A stretch of 64,000 nucleotides of DNA, taken from Acidovorax defluvii. Lineage in GTDB: Bacteria; Pseudomonadota; Gammaproteobacteria; Burkholderiales; Burkholderiaceae_C. The position numbers were made by a program, and so were the translations under genes. The notes under the pieces are model-generated. The model was not told the DNA's origin. It searched no databases and saw only the letters and a list, made by a program, of their open reading frames with translations. The stretch is from contig QLTU01000016.1 of NCBI GenBank assembly GCA_003268905.1, positions 1 through 64,000 on the forward strand, in the 5' to 3' direction. This document shows positions 51,343 through 64,000 of this stretch, piece after piece; position 1 is the first letter of the stretch; each line of letters begins with the position of its first letter.

Positions 51343-52473
51343 TCAGGTGTTCGACCACTTTTCTGCCGCTGGTGACACCCGGGGTAACTCCACCACAAAG
51401 CGTGTTGTGCCGTCTTGCGAGTGCACATCGATACGGCCCCCGTGCGCCCGAACGACCTGGTGGGCAATGAACAACCCCAACCCCAGCCCCTGGTGGCGGC
51501 CCGGTGCGCGGTCGCGGCCCCGAAAGGGGTCGAAGAGGTGCGGCAGCAGTTCTGGCGCGATGGTGCCGCCGTTGGAGACCGCCACCGTCACCACGCTCGC
51601 CTGGGTGCCATCCACGGCCACCCGCACGGGCTGGTCGGGGGCGCCGTGGTGGATCGCGTTGCCGACAATATTGGTGGCCACCTGGCACAGGCGCTCACTG
51701 TCCCATACACCCGCCATATCGCCCTGCAGCACGGATTCGATGTTGCGGTCGGGGAAGCTCGTCTGCACTTCGTCCAGCGTGCGCTGCACAATGGATTGCA
51801 TGTCGGCACGCCCCAGTTGCAGCGCCAAACCACCGGCGTGGCGGATGCGGGTCACATCCAGCAGGTCTTCGATCATGCGGCCCATGCGCTGGCTGCTGCT
51901 CAGCACCCGGTCCACCAGGACGGCGACCCGGTCGGTGTCGGGCTGCCGCTTGAGCACCGTGGCCGCAGCGCTGATGGACATGAGCGGGGTGCGCAGGTCG
52001 TGGCTGAGCACGGCCGTGAACATTTCATTGACGCGCAGCGCCGCCGTGCGTTCCTCCAGTTCGCGCGCCTGTGCCTGCTTGCGGCGCTGCAACTCGAAGA
52101 AAACGTTGGCCTTGTTGATCAGCATGTGGGGATCAATGGGCTTGTAAAGAAAGTCCACCGCGCCACTTTCGTAGCCCCGAAACTGCCAGTTGTGTTCGCG
52201 CGATCCCGCCGTGATGAAGATCAGCGGAATATGCCGCGTGCGCTCGCTACCGCGAATGAGCTCAGCCAGCTCGAACCCGCTCATCTCAGGCATCTGCACA
52301 TCCAGCAAGGCCAGCGCCACATCGGAGTGGGTCAGTAACAGTTCCAGGGCCTCGGGCCCCGACTGTGCCTTGAGGATTTCAAGCCCGTCACGCTGCAACA
52401 GCGCTTCCAGAGCGATCAGGTTTTCCGGAACGTCATCGACAAGCAGGCATTTGATGCAGTCGGTAGATGGCAT
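51343..52473 (-). CDS. Receiver-histidine kinase (REC-HisKA-HATPase)
   Basis: The 376-residue cytoplasmic protein has a receiver domain first: CLLVDDVPENLIALEALL, phospho-acceptor Asp in ALLDVQMPEMSG, Lys in FLYKPIDP. A coiled region (about 125-145) leads to a HisKA domain with FTAVLSHDLRTPL and a HATPase_c domain (NIVGNAIHHG, then GLGLGLFIAHQVV). It has no membrane segment. The ATG at 52473 gives a start four residues before the receiver core. It is the last gene of the minus-strand cluster after a CheB-like gene. Confidence 0.9.
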   Translation of the reverse strand: MPSTDCIKCLLVDDVPENLIALEALLQRDGLEILKAQSGPEALELLLTHSDVALALLDVQMPEMSGFELAELIRGSERTRHIPLIFITAGSREHNWQFRGYESGAVDFLYKPIDPHMLINKANVFFELQRRKQAQARELEERTAALRVNEMFTAVLSHDLRTPLMSISAAATVLKRQPDTDRVAVLVDRVLSSSQRMGRMIEDLLDVTRIRHAGGLALQLGRADMQSIVQRTLDEVQTSFPDRNIESVLQGDMAGVWDSERLCQVATNIVGNAIHHGAPDQPVRVAVDGTQASVVTVAVSNGGTIAPELLPHLFDPFRGRDRAPGRHQGLGLGLFIAHQVVRAHGGRIDVHSQDGTTRFVVELPRVSPAAEKWSNT

Positions 52474-52520
52474 GGGAGGTTTCAACGATAGAGGGCGTGT
52501 GGAGGTGGAAACTGCCGGCA

Positions 52521-53138
52521 TCACAGCAAGCAATTTTCATGCAGATGGGCCAGCAGGTCGGCAATACCTGCGGGTGGCAAGACATGGTGGACCGCAACGC
52601 GTGCCAGGGCGGCATGGGGCATGGCAGGCATGGAAGCGCTGGCGGGGTCCTGCACCACGACCAGCCCGCCTGCGGCGGCAATGGCCTGCAGGCCGCGTGC
52701 GCCATCTTCATTGGCACCCGACAGCAAAATGCCCAGCAGGCGCTCACCATACTGGTCGGCTGCGGACTCGAACAGAACGTCGATCGAGGGGCGCGAAAAA
52801 TGCACGGGCGCATCCACCGACAACGCGAGCCTCGGCCCGGCGTCCACCAGCAGGTGGTAGTCCGGCGGCGCAAAGTACACCGTGCCCGGAGCAATTGCAT
52901 CCTTGTCGTGCGCCTCCTTCAGGGGTAGGCCGCAGCGGTGGCGGAAGATCTCTGCCAGCAAGCTGGGCCGGTCGCGCGGCAGGTGCATCACCACCAACAC
53001 CGCCGCGCGCAGGGTGGCAGGCAGGGCAGGCAACATGTACAACAGCGCGTCGATGCCACCGGACGAGCCGCCCACCACGATGGCGTCGTAGCCCGCTGAG
53101 GGGGGCCGAGCCTGGGGTGATTGCAAAGAAGTCGGCAT
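52521..53138 (-). CDS. CheB-type methylesterase domain protein without receiver
   Basis: The 205-residue protein is only the CheB catalytic domain, which removes methyl or amide groups from glutamates of chemoreceptors. The triad regions are visible: Ser in VVGGSSGGIDALL, His in VMHLPRDRP, and Asp in LLSGANEDGARGL. The receiver half of classical CheB is missing, so control must come from another protein. The ATG overlaps the CheR stop (TGATG). No chemoreceptor gene lies in the window, so its target could be the hybrid kinase or an unlinked receptor. Confidence 0.9.
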   Translation of the reverse strand: MPTSLQSPQARPPSAGYDAIVVGGSSGGIDALLYMLPALPATLRAAVLVVMHLPRDRPSLLAEIFRHRCGLPLKEAHDKDAIAPGTVYFAPPDYHLLVDAGPRLALSVDAPVHFSRPSIDVLFESAADQYGERLLGILLSGANEDGARGLQAIAAAGGLVVVQDPASASMPAMPHAALARVAVHHVLPPAGIADLLAHLHENCLL

Positions 53139-53977
53139 CACAGGCCCGCCTTCTTCCGGTAGATGCGGTTTTCCGAAACAAAGTCATCAAACGCTTCCGT
53201 GTGCGTAGAAAACCTCAACGACTCTTTGGAGCCCAGGCCCAGGAACCCCCGGTGGCACAGCGCGTCGCGAAACAGCCCGAGCGCGCGGTTTTGGAGCTCG
53301 CGGTCAAAATAGATCAGTACATTGCGGCACGACACAAGGTGCATCTCTGCAAACACGCTGTCGGTGGCCAGGCTGTGGTCCGAGAACACCATGTGCTCAC
53401 GCAGGGATTTGTCAAAAACCACCCGCCCGTAGCGCGCGGTGTAGTAGCTGGACAGCGAGCCGCGCCCACCGGAGCGGGCATGGTTCTCGGTGAAAGCGGC
53501 GATACGCGCCATGTCGAACACGCCGGATTCGGCCGCGCGCAGGGCATGGGGGTTGATGTCGGTGGCATAGATCAGCGTGCGGTCCAGCAGCCCTTCTTCC
53601 TGTAGCAGGATGGCCAGCGAATAAACCTCTTCGCCAGTGCTGCAGCCTGCCACCCACACCCTTAGCGAAGGGTAGGTGCGCAGCAGCGGCACCACCTCGT
53701 CACGCAGCGCGCGAAAGTAGCTGGGGTCGCGAAACATGTCGCTGACTTGGACCGTGAGGTATTCCAGCAGCGCCGGGAATACGGTGGGGTCGTGCAGCAC
53801 GCGGTCTTGCAGTTGCGACAGTGTCTTGCAGTCAAAATGCAACAGCGCCGAGCCCAGGCGCCGCTTGAGCGACGCCTGGGCATACCCCCGAAAGTCGTAG
53901 TGGTAGCGGTGAAAAATCGCGTCGATCAGCAGGCGCTGCTCGATGTCGGCGATGCGCGCTTTTTTCTGGTGCGGCAT
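53138..53977 (-). CDS. CheR-type protein-glutamate methyltransferase
   Basis: The 279-residue protein methylates glutamates of receptor-like proteins using SAM. It has the N-terminal CheR helical domain (HYHYDFRGYAQASLKRRLGSAL), the SAM motif VWVAGCSTGEEVYSLAILL, YATDINPHALRAAESGVF, and LVSCRNVLIYFD. I chose the ATG at 53977. It is coupled to the CheB-like gene. Genes with this order are known next to large hybrid kinases rather than flagellar chemotaxis genes, suggesting a non-motility adaptation system. Confidence 0.92.
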   Translation of the reverse strand: MPHQKKARIADIEQRLLIDAIFHRYHYDFRGYAQASLKRRLGSALLHFDCKTLSQLQDRVLHDPTVFPALLEYLTVQVSDMFRDPSYFRALRDEVVPLLRTYPSLRVWVAGCSTGEEVYSLAILLQEEGLLDRTLIYATDINPHALRAAESGVFDMARIAAFTENHARSGGRGSLSSYYTARYGRVVFDKSLREHMVFSDHSLATDSVFAEMHLVSCRNVLIYFDRELQNRALGLFRDALCHRGFLGLGSKESLRFSTHTEAFDDFVSENRIYRKKAGL

Positions 53978-54017
53978 CGGTGCTTGGTGTGCGGTGGGGC
54001 TGGTTGGCGGGGCCTGG

Positions 54018-57494
<3,477 letters not shown>

Positions 57495-58078
57495 GCGATG
57501 CAGTTGCGTGGGTTGCGGGAACGCGGACTTTACCGGGTTTGCGGTGGTCTGGGCAGCAGGGTGGCCCCCTCTTGACGCATGCACCTGCCTGCGCTCTTGC
57601 GGGTGCCCCGCCGGCCGTCACCCCGCTGGCATCTCCCACCCATTGGCCCTTGTTCGGTCCGCGCGCCTGTGCCGGGTGGCCGCCGTCCACCCGGTGCGCA
57701 GGCGGATGCCAGCCATGCCGCAGTCGAGTCGGCAACCGGCATGGCCGGCCCGGTCATCAACTGCGGGCCGGCGCACATGTCCACCGCATGGCGCCCCGCC
57801 TGGTTAAAGACCAATTTTCGGCTCGGGGCATTGAGGGGGAAGCGCGACGTGCTATTTTTTGCATAGCATTTGCCGCCGACGTTCTGATCGCACTTGCCCG
57901 TTGCTGTGGCGCGCCACGCTGATCTGCCCACACGCGCGTGGAGGTGATTCAGCGTGCATCGCCGCAGCGTTTGCGTGCACGGCGGGTGGTCACATGGGGT
58001 GCTGGATGCTCACTAAATGATAGCTTTTTGCGCTTTGTGGATAAGGGTTTCGTGGCAAAAACCCTCACATATGTGAGC
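57495..58078. other. Non-coding gap between hybrid kinase and proC
   Basis: This 584-base gap contains no frame I can support as a gene; the longer open frames on both strands have Arg/Pro/Gly-rich, unfamiliar translations. It must hold the promoter of the hybrid kinase operon. Two matches to the dispersed repeat lie here: a partial one at 57839-57874 (GTGCTATTTTTTGCATAGCA) and one at 58015-58063. A CTCACATATGTGAG palindrome lies at about 58064-58077, just after the proC stop. Confidence 0.6.
58015..58063 (-). repeat. Dispersed repeat after proC (copy K)
   Basis: AATGATAGCTTTTTGCGCTT is followed by TGTGGATAAGGGTTTCGTGG and CAAAAACCC. It fits the family read from the minus strand. AGGGTTT/AAACCCT within it gives a small hairpin downstream of the proC stop. 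Confidence 0.7.
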
Positions 58079-58915
58079 TCAGGCTCCGAATTCATCGCCC
58101 AGCTCGTGGGCCCGATGTTGCGCGGCGCGCATGGCGGCCTCGAAGCTGGCAGCCACGCCCGCTGCCTCCATCGACTGCAGCGCCGCATAGGTGGTGCCGC
58201 CCTTGGACGTGACACGCTGGCGCAGCACGGACGGTGGATCGTCCGAGCGTCGCGCCAGCTCGGACGCACCCACAAACGTACCCACGGCCAGCTGGTGCGC
58301 CTGCTGCTCGGTCAACCCCATGCCAGTGCCCGCACGCGTCATGGCTTCGAGGAAATAAAAGACATACGCAGGTCCCGAACCCGACAGTGCCGTGACCGCG
58401 TCCAGCTGCGGCTCGCTATCCACCCACAGAAACTCACCCGTCGTGGCCATGATGGCCTCGATGCTTTGCCGCTCTGGCGCACTGACGGCGGGGCGGGCAT
58501 ACAGTGCGCTCATGCCCTTGCCCACCAGCGCGGGCGTGTTGGGCATGGTGCGCACTATGCGCTCGGTGCCCAGCCACTGGGCGATGCTGTCCGAGCGGAT
58601 GCCTGCGGCCACGCTCAGGTGCAGTGCGCCCTGCGTGTGGGCTTTGGCCTGGGCGGCCGCGTCCTTGAAGGTCTGGGGCTTGACGGCCCACACCACGATC
58701 TGTGCCCGCTGCAGCGCTGGGCCGGCTTCGGCCTGGGCTTCGATGCCATAGTTCTTGCGCAGTGCCTCACGCGCCTCGGCCCAGGGCTCGACCACCTCGA
58801 TCTGGCTGGCCGGGTGGCCCTGGTGGATCAGCCCGCCAATGATGGCGCTGGCCATGTTGCCGCCGCCGATGAAGGCGATGGTGGGGAGGAGAGGGGATGC
58901 GGCGGGTTGGCTCAT
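58079..58915 (-). CDS. proC: Pyrroline-5-carboxylate reductase ProC
   Basis: ProC reduces pyrroline-5-carboxylate to proline with NAD(P)H. The 278-residue protein has the Rossmann start IAFIGGGNMASAIIGGL, WAVKPQ, RTMPNTPALVGKGM, and the signature DAVTALSGSGPAYVFYFLEAM. The C-terminal helical domain carries RQRVTSKGGTTYAAL. Full length for the family. It stands alone, with glpK on the same strand 76 bases upstream. Confidence 0.95.
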   Translation of the reverse strand: MSQPAASPLLPTIAFIGGGNMASAIIGGLIHQGHPASQIEVVEPWAEAREALRKNYGIEAQAEAGPALQRAQIVVWAVKPQTFKDAAAQAKAHTQGALHLSVAAGIRSDSIAQWLGTERIVRTMPNTPALVGKGMSALYARPAVSAPERQSIEAIMATTGEFLWVDSEPQLDAVTALSGSGPAYVFYFLEAMTRAGTGMGLTEQQAHQLAVGTFVGASELARRSDDPPSVLRQRVTSKGGTTYAALQSMEAAGVAASFEAAMRAAQHRAHELGDEFGA

Positions 58916-58991
58916 GGGACGTGCAAGGTGGCAACAACAGGGGCCACGATGGTAGCGCCGTCGCGCCGGGGTGTTTCGGCGCGCTGCTTAT

Positions 58992-60485
58992 TCACTCTGC
59001 TGTCGTTTGCCGCACGGCGTGTTCCCAGTTGGCCATCAGCTCCTGCGCGCGGCCGTTGCCGAGCGTGGGCACAAAGCGCCGGTCGGCGCGCCACAGGTGC
59101 GAGAGTTCGTCGGTGCTGGCGTACACGCCGCTTGACAGGCCCGCCAGATAGGCCGCGCCCAGGGCCGTGGTCTCAATCACCGCGGGCCGCACCACCGGGA
59201 TGCCCAGCAGGTCGGCCTGGAACTGCATCAGCAAATCGTTCACGCAGGCGCCGCCGTCCACGCGCAGCTCGCTCACCGGGGCGCCACCGGCGGCCACGGC
59301 GTCGCGGCTCATGGCCAGCAGCAGGGCGGCGCTCTGGTAGGCGATGCTTTCGAGTGCGGCGCGCGCAATGTGGGCAATGGTGGTGCCGCGTGTCAGTCCG
59401 GTGATGGTGCCGCGTGCGTCGGGCTTCCAGTAGGGCGCGCCCAGGCCGGTGAAGGCGGGCACCATCATCACGCCGCCTGAATCGGGCACGCTTTGCGCAA
59501 GCGACTCGACCTCGCTGCTGTTGGTGATGGCGCGCAGGCCATCGCGCAGCCACTGCACCACGGCGCCGCCCACAAACACGCTGCCTTCCATGGCGAACTC
59601 AGGCTGCTTGGAAGCCTGCGCCGCGCTGGTGGTGAGCAGGCCGTTTTGGCTGGTCTGGAAGGTGCTGCCTGTGTGCATGAGCATGAAGCAGCCGGTGCCA
59701 TAGGTGTTCTTGGCCATGCCCGCCGTGAAGCAGGCCTGGCCGAAGAGTGCGCTTTGCTGGTCACCCGCCACGCCACCGATGCGGATGGGGTGGCCCAGCA
59801 GGTCGGCCGCCGTGTCGCCAAAGTGGGCGCTTGACGGCAGCACCTCGGGCAGCAGGGCCTTGGGAATGCGCAGCAGCGCCAGCAGCTCGTCGTCCCACTG
59901 GTTGGTATGCACATTGAACAGCATGGTGCGTGCGGCATTGCTCACGTCCGTCACATGCACCTGGCCGTGGGTTAGCTTCCACATCAGCCAGCTGTCCACC
60001 GTGCCAAAGGCCAGCTCGCCGCGCTCGGCCGCTTCGCGGGCACCGGGCACGTTGTCCAGCAGCCATTGCAGTTTGGTGCCGGAGAAGTAGGCGTCCACCA
60101 GCAGCCCGGTTTTGGCCTGGATGGTGGCCGCGTGGCCTTGCTCACGCAGCTGGGCGCAGGCGGGCTCGGCGCGGCGGTCTTGCCACACGATGGCATGGTG
60201 CACGGGCTGGCCGGTTTTGCGGTTCCACAGCACCGTGGTTTCGCGCTGGTTGGTGATGCCCACGGCCCGCACGGCGTTGGCCGCTATGCCCGCCTTGGCC
60301 AGCGCATCGCGTGCGGTGGCGAGCTGGGTGCGCCAGATTTCCAGCGGGTCGTGCTCCACCCAGCCGGGCTGGGGGTAGATCTGGGGCAGCTCCAGCTGCG
60401 CCTGCGCCACGATGTGGCCGCGTTCATCGAACACGATGCTGCGGGAGCTAGAGGTGCCTTGGTCAAGTGCGAGCAGGTAGGTCAT
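58992..60485 (-). CDS. glpK: Glycerol kinase GlpK
   Basis: GlpK phosphorylates glycerol to glycerol 3-phosphate. The 497-residue protein is full length: [19 protein letters not shown] at the start, [12 protein letters not shown], the FGGY-type GATGVAG-equivalent region [17 protein letters not shown], and the second FGGY signature [19 protein letters not shown]. It follows glpR by 20 bases on the same strand and lies opposite a glycerol ABC transporter operon. Confidence 0.95.
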   Translation of the reverse strand: MTYLLALDQGTSSSRSIVFDERGHIVAQAQLELPQIYPQPGWVEHDPLEIWRTQLATARDALAKAGIAANAVRAVGITNQRETTVLWNRKTGQPVHHAIVWQDRRAEPACAQLREQGHAATIQAKTGLLVDAYFSGTKLQWLLDNVPGAREAAERGELAFGTVDSWLMWKLTHGQVHVTDVSNAARTMLFNVHTNQWDDELLALLRIPKALLPEVLPSSAHFGDTAADLLGHPIRIGGVAGDQQSALFGQACFTAGMAKNTYGTGCFMLMHTGSTFQTSQNGLLTTSAAQASKQPEFAMEGSVFVGGAVVQWLRDGLRAITNSSEVESLAQSVPDSGGVMMVPAFTGLGAPYWKPDARGTITGLTRGTTIAHIARAALESIAYQSAALLLAMSRDAVAAGGAPVSELRVDGGACVNDLLMQFQADLLGIPVVRPAVIETTALGAAYLAGLSSGVYASTDELSHLWRADRRFVPTLGNGRAQELMANWEHAVRQTTAE

Positions 60486-60505
60486 GGCGAGAAGGGTTCA
60501 AAGGG

Positions 60506-61300
60506 TCAAGCAGCGACGGTGCAGATCACTCCGGCGTCTTGTAATAAAGCGGGAAAAGGCTCAGGCGGCGGCGTATCGGTGAATAGCCGCCCAATCTGAT
60601 TGAGCGTGGCCAATTGCACCATGGCCGGGCGGTTGAACTTGCTGTGGTCGGCGGCCAGCCACACTTCGCGCGACTGCTCGATGATGGTTTGCGCCACCTT
60701 CACCTCGCGGTAGTCAAAGTCGCGCAGCGAGCCATCGGGCTCGATGCCCGAGATGCCGATGAGCGCGATGTCCACCTTGAACTGGCGGATGAAGTCCACC
60801 GCCGCCTCGCCCACGATGCCCCGGTCGCGCGCGCGCACCACCCCGCCAGCAACGATGACCTCGCACTCGGGGTTGCTGCTGAGGATGGCGGCCACATTCA
60901 GGTTGTTGGTGATGACGCGCAGGCCCCGGTGGTGCAGCAGCGCCTTGGCAATGGCCTCGGTGGTGGTGCCGATGTTCAGGATCAGTGAGCAGTCGTTGGG
61001 CACCTGTTCGGCCACGGCGCGCGCAATGCGGGCTTTGCCATCGGCGTGCAGGGTTTCGCGCTGGGTGTGGGCCAGGTTCTCCACCGTGGAGCTGGGCACG
61101 CGCACGCCGCCGTGAAAGCGGGTGAGCAGGCCAGATTCCGCCAGGCGCTGCACATCGCGGCGCACCGTCTGCAGTGTGACCCCCAGGGTGTCGGCAAGCT
61201 GTTCCACCGTGGCGGATTTGCGCGCACGCACTTCTTCAAGCAGTTGGAGTTGGCGGGGATTGGTGTTCACGGTGGGGGGGCTGGGTGCATGGGTTGTCAC
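60506..61300 (-). CDS. glpR: DeoR family regulator GlpR (glycerol regulon repressor)
   Basis: The 264-residue protein has the DeoR helix-turn-helix (SATVEQLADTLGVTLQTVRRDVQRL) and a C-terminal sugar-phosphate-sensing domain with LILNIGTTTEAIAKAL and NNLNVAAIL. In this family glycerol 3-phosphate relieves repression. Position between glpK and a divergent glycerol transporter supports the name. The GTG start at 61300 is the first in the frame; a GTG ten codons later is possible. No ribosome-binding site is clear. Confidence 0.87.
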   Translation of the reverse strand: MTTHAPSPPTVNTNPRQLQLLEEVRARKSATVEQLADTLGVTLQTVRRDVQRLAESGLLTRFHGGVRVPSSTVENLAHTQRETLHADGKARIARAVAEQVPNDCSLILNIGTTTEAIAKALLHHRGLRVITNNLNVAAILSSNPECEVIVAGGVVRARDRGIVGEAAVDFIRQFKVDIALIGISGIEPDGSLRDFDYREVKVAQTIIEQSREVWLAADHSKFNRPAMVQLATLNQIGRLFTDTPPPEPFPALLQDAGVICTVAA

Positions 61301-61400
61301 CGACTTGTAACAAAGTTGAAATATCTGATCGGCGCGTCGATGGAGCGTTTAAGACTGTAAAGCGAAAAAAAACGAATGCATTAAGGGTAAACCTTGATTC

Positions 61401-61440
61401 GATTCGAACAAAAAAGAACAAAAATGAACAAGTTCGAAAG
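61401..61440 (+). promoter_or_regulatory. Phased motif array between glpR and glpS, candidate GlpR operator
   Basis: GAA-type motifs recur every 10 bases: GAACA at 61406, 61416 and 61426 and GAAAG at 61436, each separated by A-rich DNA. Two TTCGAA palindromes (61403-61408 and 61433-61438) lie exactly 30 bases apart. E. coli GlpR sites contain TTCG/CGAA half-sites, so an operator is likely. The 10-base phasing of A-tracts would also bend the DNA. The array lies about 66-105 bases before the glpS start. Confidence 0.6.
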
Positions 61441-61505
61441 TTGTGGGCTGCAGCTTAGGTGTGCAGTCCTTTCACACAGGCCCAAGGGGCGGAAGAGGAT
61501 GCTTC

Positions 61506-62579
61506 ATGCAGCTGGCGTTGGACGGCATCAGCAAGAAAGTCGGGGCGCAGACCTGGCTGTATGACATGAGCCTGGCGCTGCAAAGCAATGCCGTGACGGT
61601 ATTGCTGGGCGCGACCCAGGCGGGCAAGACGAGCCTGATGCGCATCATGGCGGGGCTGGACGTGCCCACGCAGGGGCGCGTGCTGGTGGATGGCAAGGAT
61701 GTGACGGGCACCCCTGTGCGCGAGCGCAACGTGGCCATGGTGTACCAGCAGTTCATCAACTACCCATCGATGAAGGTGGCGGCCAACATTGCGTCGCCCC
61801 TGAAGCTGCGCGGCGAAAAGAACATCGACGCCCGGGTGCGCGAGATTGCCAGCCGTTTGCACATCGACATGTTTCTGGACCGCTATCCGGCGGAACTCTC
61901 TGGCGGGCAGCAGCAGCGCGTGGCGCTGGCCCGCGCCCTGGCCAAGGGTGCGCCGCTGATGCTGCTGGACGAACCCCTGGTGAATCTGGACTACAAGCTG
62001 CGCGAGGAACTGCGCGAGGAGCTAACCCAGCTGTTTGCCGCCGGGCAATCCACCGTGGTGTATGCCACCACCGAGCCGGGCGAGGCCCTGCTGCTGGGCG
62101 GCTACACCGCTGTGATGCACGAAGGCCGCTTGCTGCAATACGGCCCCACGGCCGAGGTGTTCCATGCGCCCAATTCGCTGAGCGTGGCGCGCGCTTTCAG
62201 CGACCCGCCGATGAACCTGATGACCGCCACCCGCCAGGACGGCGGCGTGCGCCTGAGCGACGGCACCGTCCTGCCACTGCCTTTGCCCCCCACGGCCAGC
62301 GCCTCGCTCACTGTGGGCGTGCGCGCCAGTGCGCTGCGCGTGCAGGCCCGTCCGGGCGATGTGGAAGTGCGGGGCGTGGTGGAGCTGGCCGAGATTTCGG
62401 GCTCTGACACCTTTGTGCACGTAGACACGCCCTGGGGCGAGCTGGTAGCTCAGCTCACCGGTGTGCATTACTTTGAACTGGGCGCACAGGTTCGCCTGCA
62501 CCTGAACCCGGCCCAGGCCTATGTGTTCGGTGCGGACGAGGCCCTGGTGCTGGCCCCCCAGCGCGCGGGAGGACGCTGA
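61506..62579 (+). CDS. glpS: Glycerol ABC transporter ATP-binding protein GlpS
   Basis: The 357-residue ATPase belongs to the MalK-type import family. Walker A is GATQAGKTSL (about 35-44). The Q loop is YQQFINYPSM, the signature LSGGQQQRVALARAL, and Walker B LMLLDEPLVNLD. A TOBE-like C-terminal region follows. In Rhizobium-type GlpSTPQV, GlpS and GlpT are the two ATPases of the glycerol importer. The switch-loop histidine is replaced: ATTEPGEAL stands where THDQxEAM is usual. AGAGGA lies upstream of the ATG. Confidence 0.88.
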   Translation: MQLALDGISKKVGAQTWLYDMSLALQSNAVTVLLGATQAGKTSLMRIMAGLDVPTQGRVLVDGKDVTGTPVRERNVAMVYQQFINYPSMKVAANIASPLKLRGEKNIDARVREIASRLHIDMFLDRYPAELSGGQQQRVALARALAKGAPLMLLDEPLVNLDYKLREELREELTQLFAAGQSTVVYATTEPGEALLLGGYTAVMHEGRLLQYGPTAEVFHAPNSLSVARAFSDPPMNLMTATRQDGGVRLSDGTVLPLPLPPTASASLTVGVRASALRVQARPGDVEVRGVVELAEISGSDTFVHVDTPWGELVAQLTGVHYFELGAQVRLHLNPAQAYVFGADEALVLAPQRAGGR

Positions 62580-62582
62580 ACC

Positions 62583-63652
<1,070 letters not shown>

Positions 63653-63656
<4 letters not shown>

Positions 63657-64000
63657 GTACAACGACCAAACCCGTCAACCAGAAAGCCTGGTTCCTGATC
63701 CTGCCCGTCATCATCTGCGTGGCCTTCTCGGCCATCCTGCCCTTGATGACGGTGGTGAACTATTCGGTGCAGGACATCATCAGCCCCGAGCGCCGCGTGT
63801 TTGTGGGCACAGAGTGGTTCGTGCAGATCATGCGCGACGAGGAGCTGCACGCTGCGCTCTTGCGGCAGATCACCTTCTCGCTGGCGGTGCTGGCGGTGGA
63901 GATCCCGCTGGGCATCCTGCTGGCGCTGTCCATGCCCGCGCAGGGCTGGAAGTCGTCCGCCGTGCTGGTGGTGGTGGCGCTGTCGCTGCTGATTCCGTGG
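63653..64000 (+). CDS. glpP: Glycerol ABC transporter permease GlpP, N-terminal part (partial)
   Basis: The first 116 codons of an inner-membrane permease run off the right edge. It begins STTTKPVNQKAWFLILPVIICVAF, with a membrane helix at about 12-32, the usual LMTVVNYSVQD after it, and two further hydrophobic segments (about 72-90 and 101-116). This is the pattern of MalF/UgpA-type sugar permeases. The GTG/ATG choice is settled by overlap with the glpT stop. The second permease (GlpQ) and the binding protein (GlpV) are expected beyond the window. Confidence 0.87.

Noticed and set aside
57530-57931. Open frames of 127-133 codons on both strands in the hybrid kinase-proC gap
   Set aside because: They overlap each other, have unfamiliar Pro/Arg/Gly-rich translations and no credible start signal.

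Overview
The window looks like a chromosome segment from a high-GC betaproteobacterium of the family Comamonadaceae, most like Acidovorax. This rests on recognition of the proteins, on gene order (tuf-tRNA-Trp-secE-nusG-rplKAJL-rpoBC; rsmB-DUF4390-ntrYX; pilT-CNBD-pilU; a GlpS/GlpT/GlpP glycerol transporter) and on a short dispersed repeat I associate with such genomes. No phage, transposase, CRISPR array or rRNA gene was seen. Species-level assignment is not possible by eye.

Layout. 1-12605 is the transcription/translation supercluster: the end of EF-Tu, tRNA-Trp, SecE, NusG, L11, L1, the L10 leader, L10, L7/L12, an attenuator-like hairpin, RpoB and RpoC, closed by a strong terminator. 12658-18272 carries a LemA-family protein, RsmB, a DUF4390 protein and an NtrY/NtrX-type two-component pair. 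tRNA-Phe and an Hsp70-like ATPase follow. 19979-22671 is the rsmI / yraN-diaA-dolP neighbourhood (rsmI divergent). 22795-27487 has a beta-hydroxyacid dehydrogenase and the twitching motility motors PilU and PilT with a cyclic-nucleotide-binding protein between them, then YggS. 27558-37129 is a catabolic-looking block: threonine aldolase, an orphan LivK-type binding protein and a TetR regulator on the minus strand, and divergently an acyl-CoA synthetase, a single-chain biotin-dependent acyl-CoA carboxylase and a class V aminotransferase. 37193-40364 holds a DUF445 membrane protein, a 650 bp non-coding inverted-repeat element, and QueA. 40622-44114 has a hemerythrin-GGDEF protein, a PfkB-family sugar kinase and an HD-GYP protein. 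RecG, OxyR and Dps follow, then a CYTH-CHAD protein and UbiA. 50928-57494 is a signalling cluster: a lone receiver, a receiver-kinase, CheB-like and CheR-like enzymes and a large CHASE3-GAF hybrid kinase. The end holds ProC and a glycerol regulon (glpK, glpR, and divergently glpS-glpT-glpP, cut by the window edge).

The most unusual feature is a family of about 50 bp palindromic, relatively AT-rich repeats, with at least eleven recognisable copies. They lie in intergenic gaps and also in frame inside rsmB, the acyl-CoA carboxylase, recG and ubiA. A second, GC-rich repeat type appears inside recG and after the acyl-CoA synthetase gene. Other points of interest are a pair of matching 14 bp palindromes between the TetR gene and the acyl-CoA synthetase gene, a 10-bp-phased motif array in the glpR/glpS gap, the nested inverted repeats at 38541-39192, and divergent genes whose start codons share a base.
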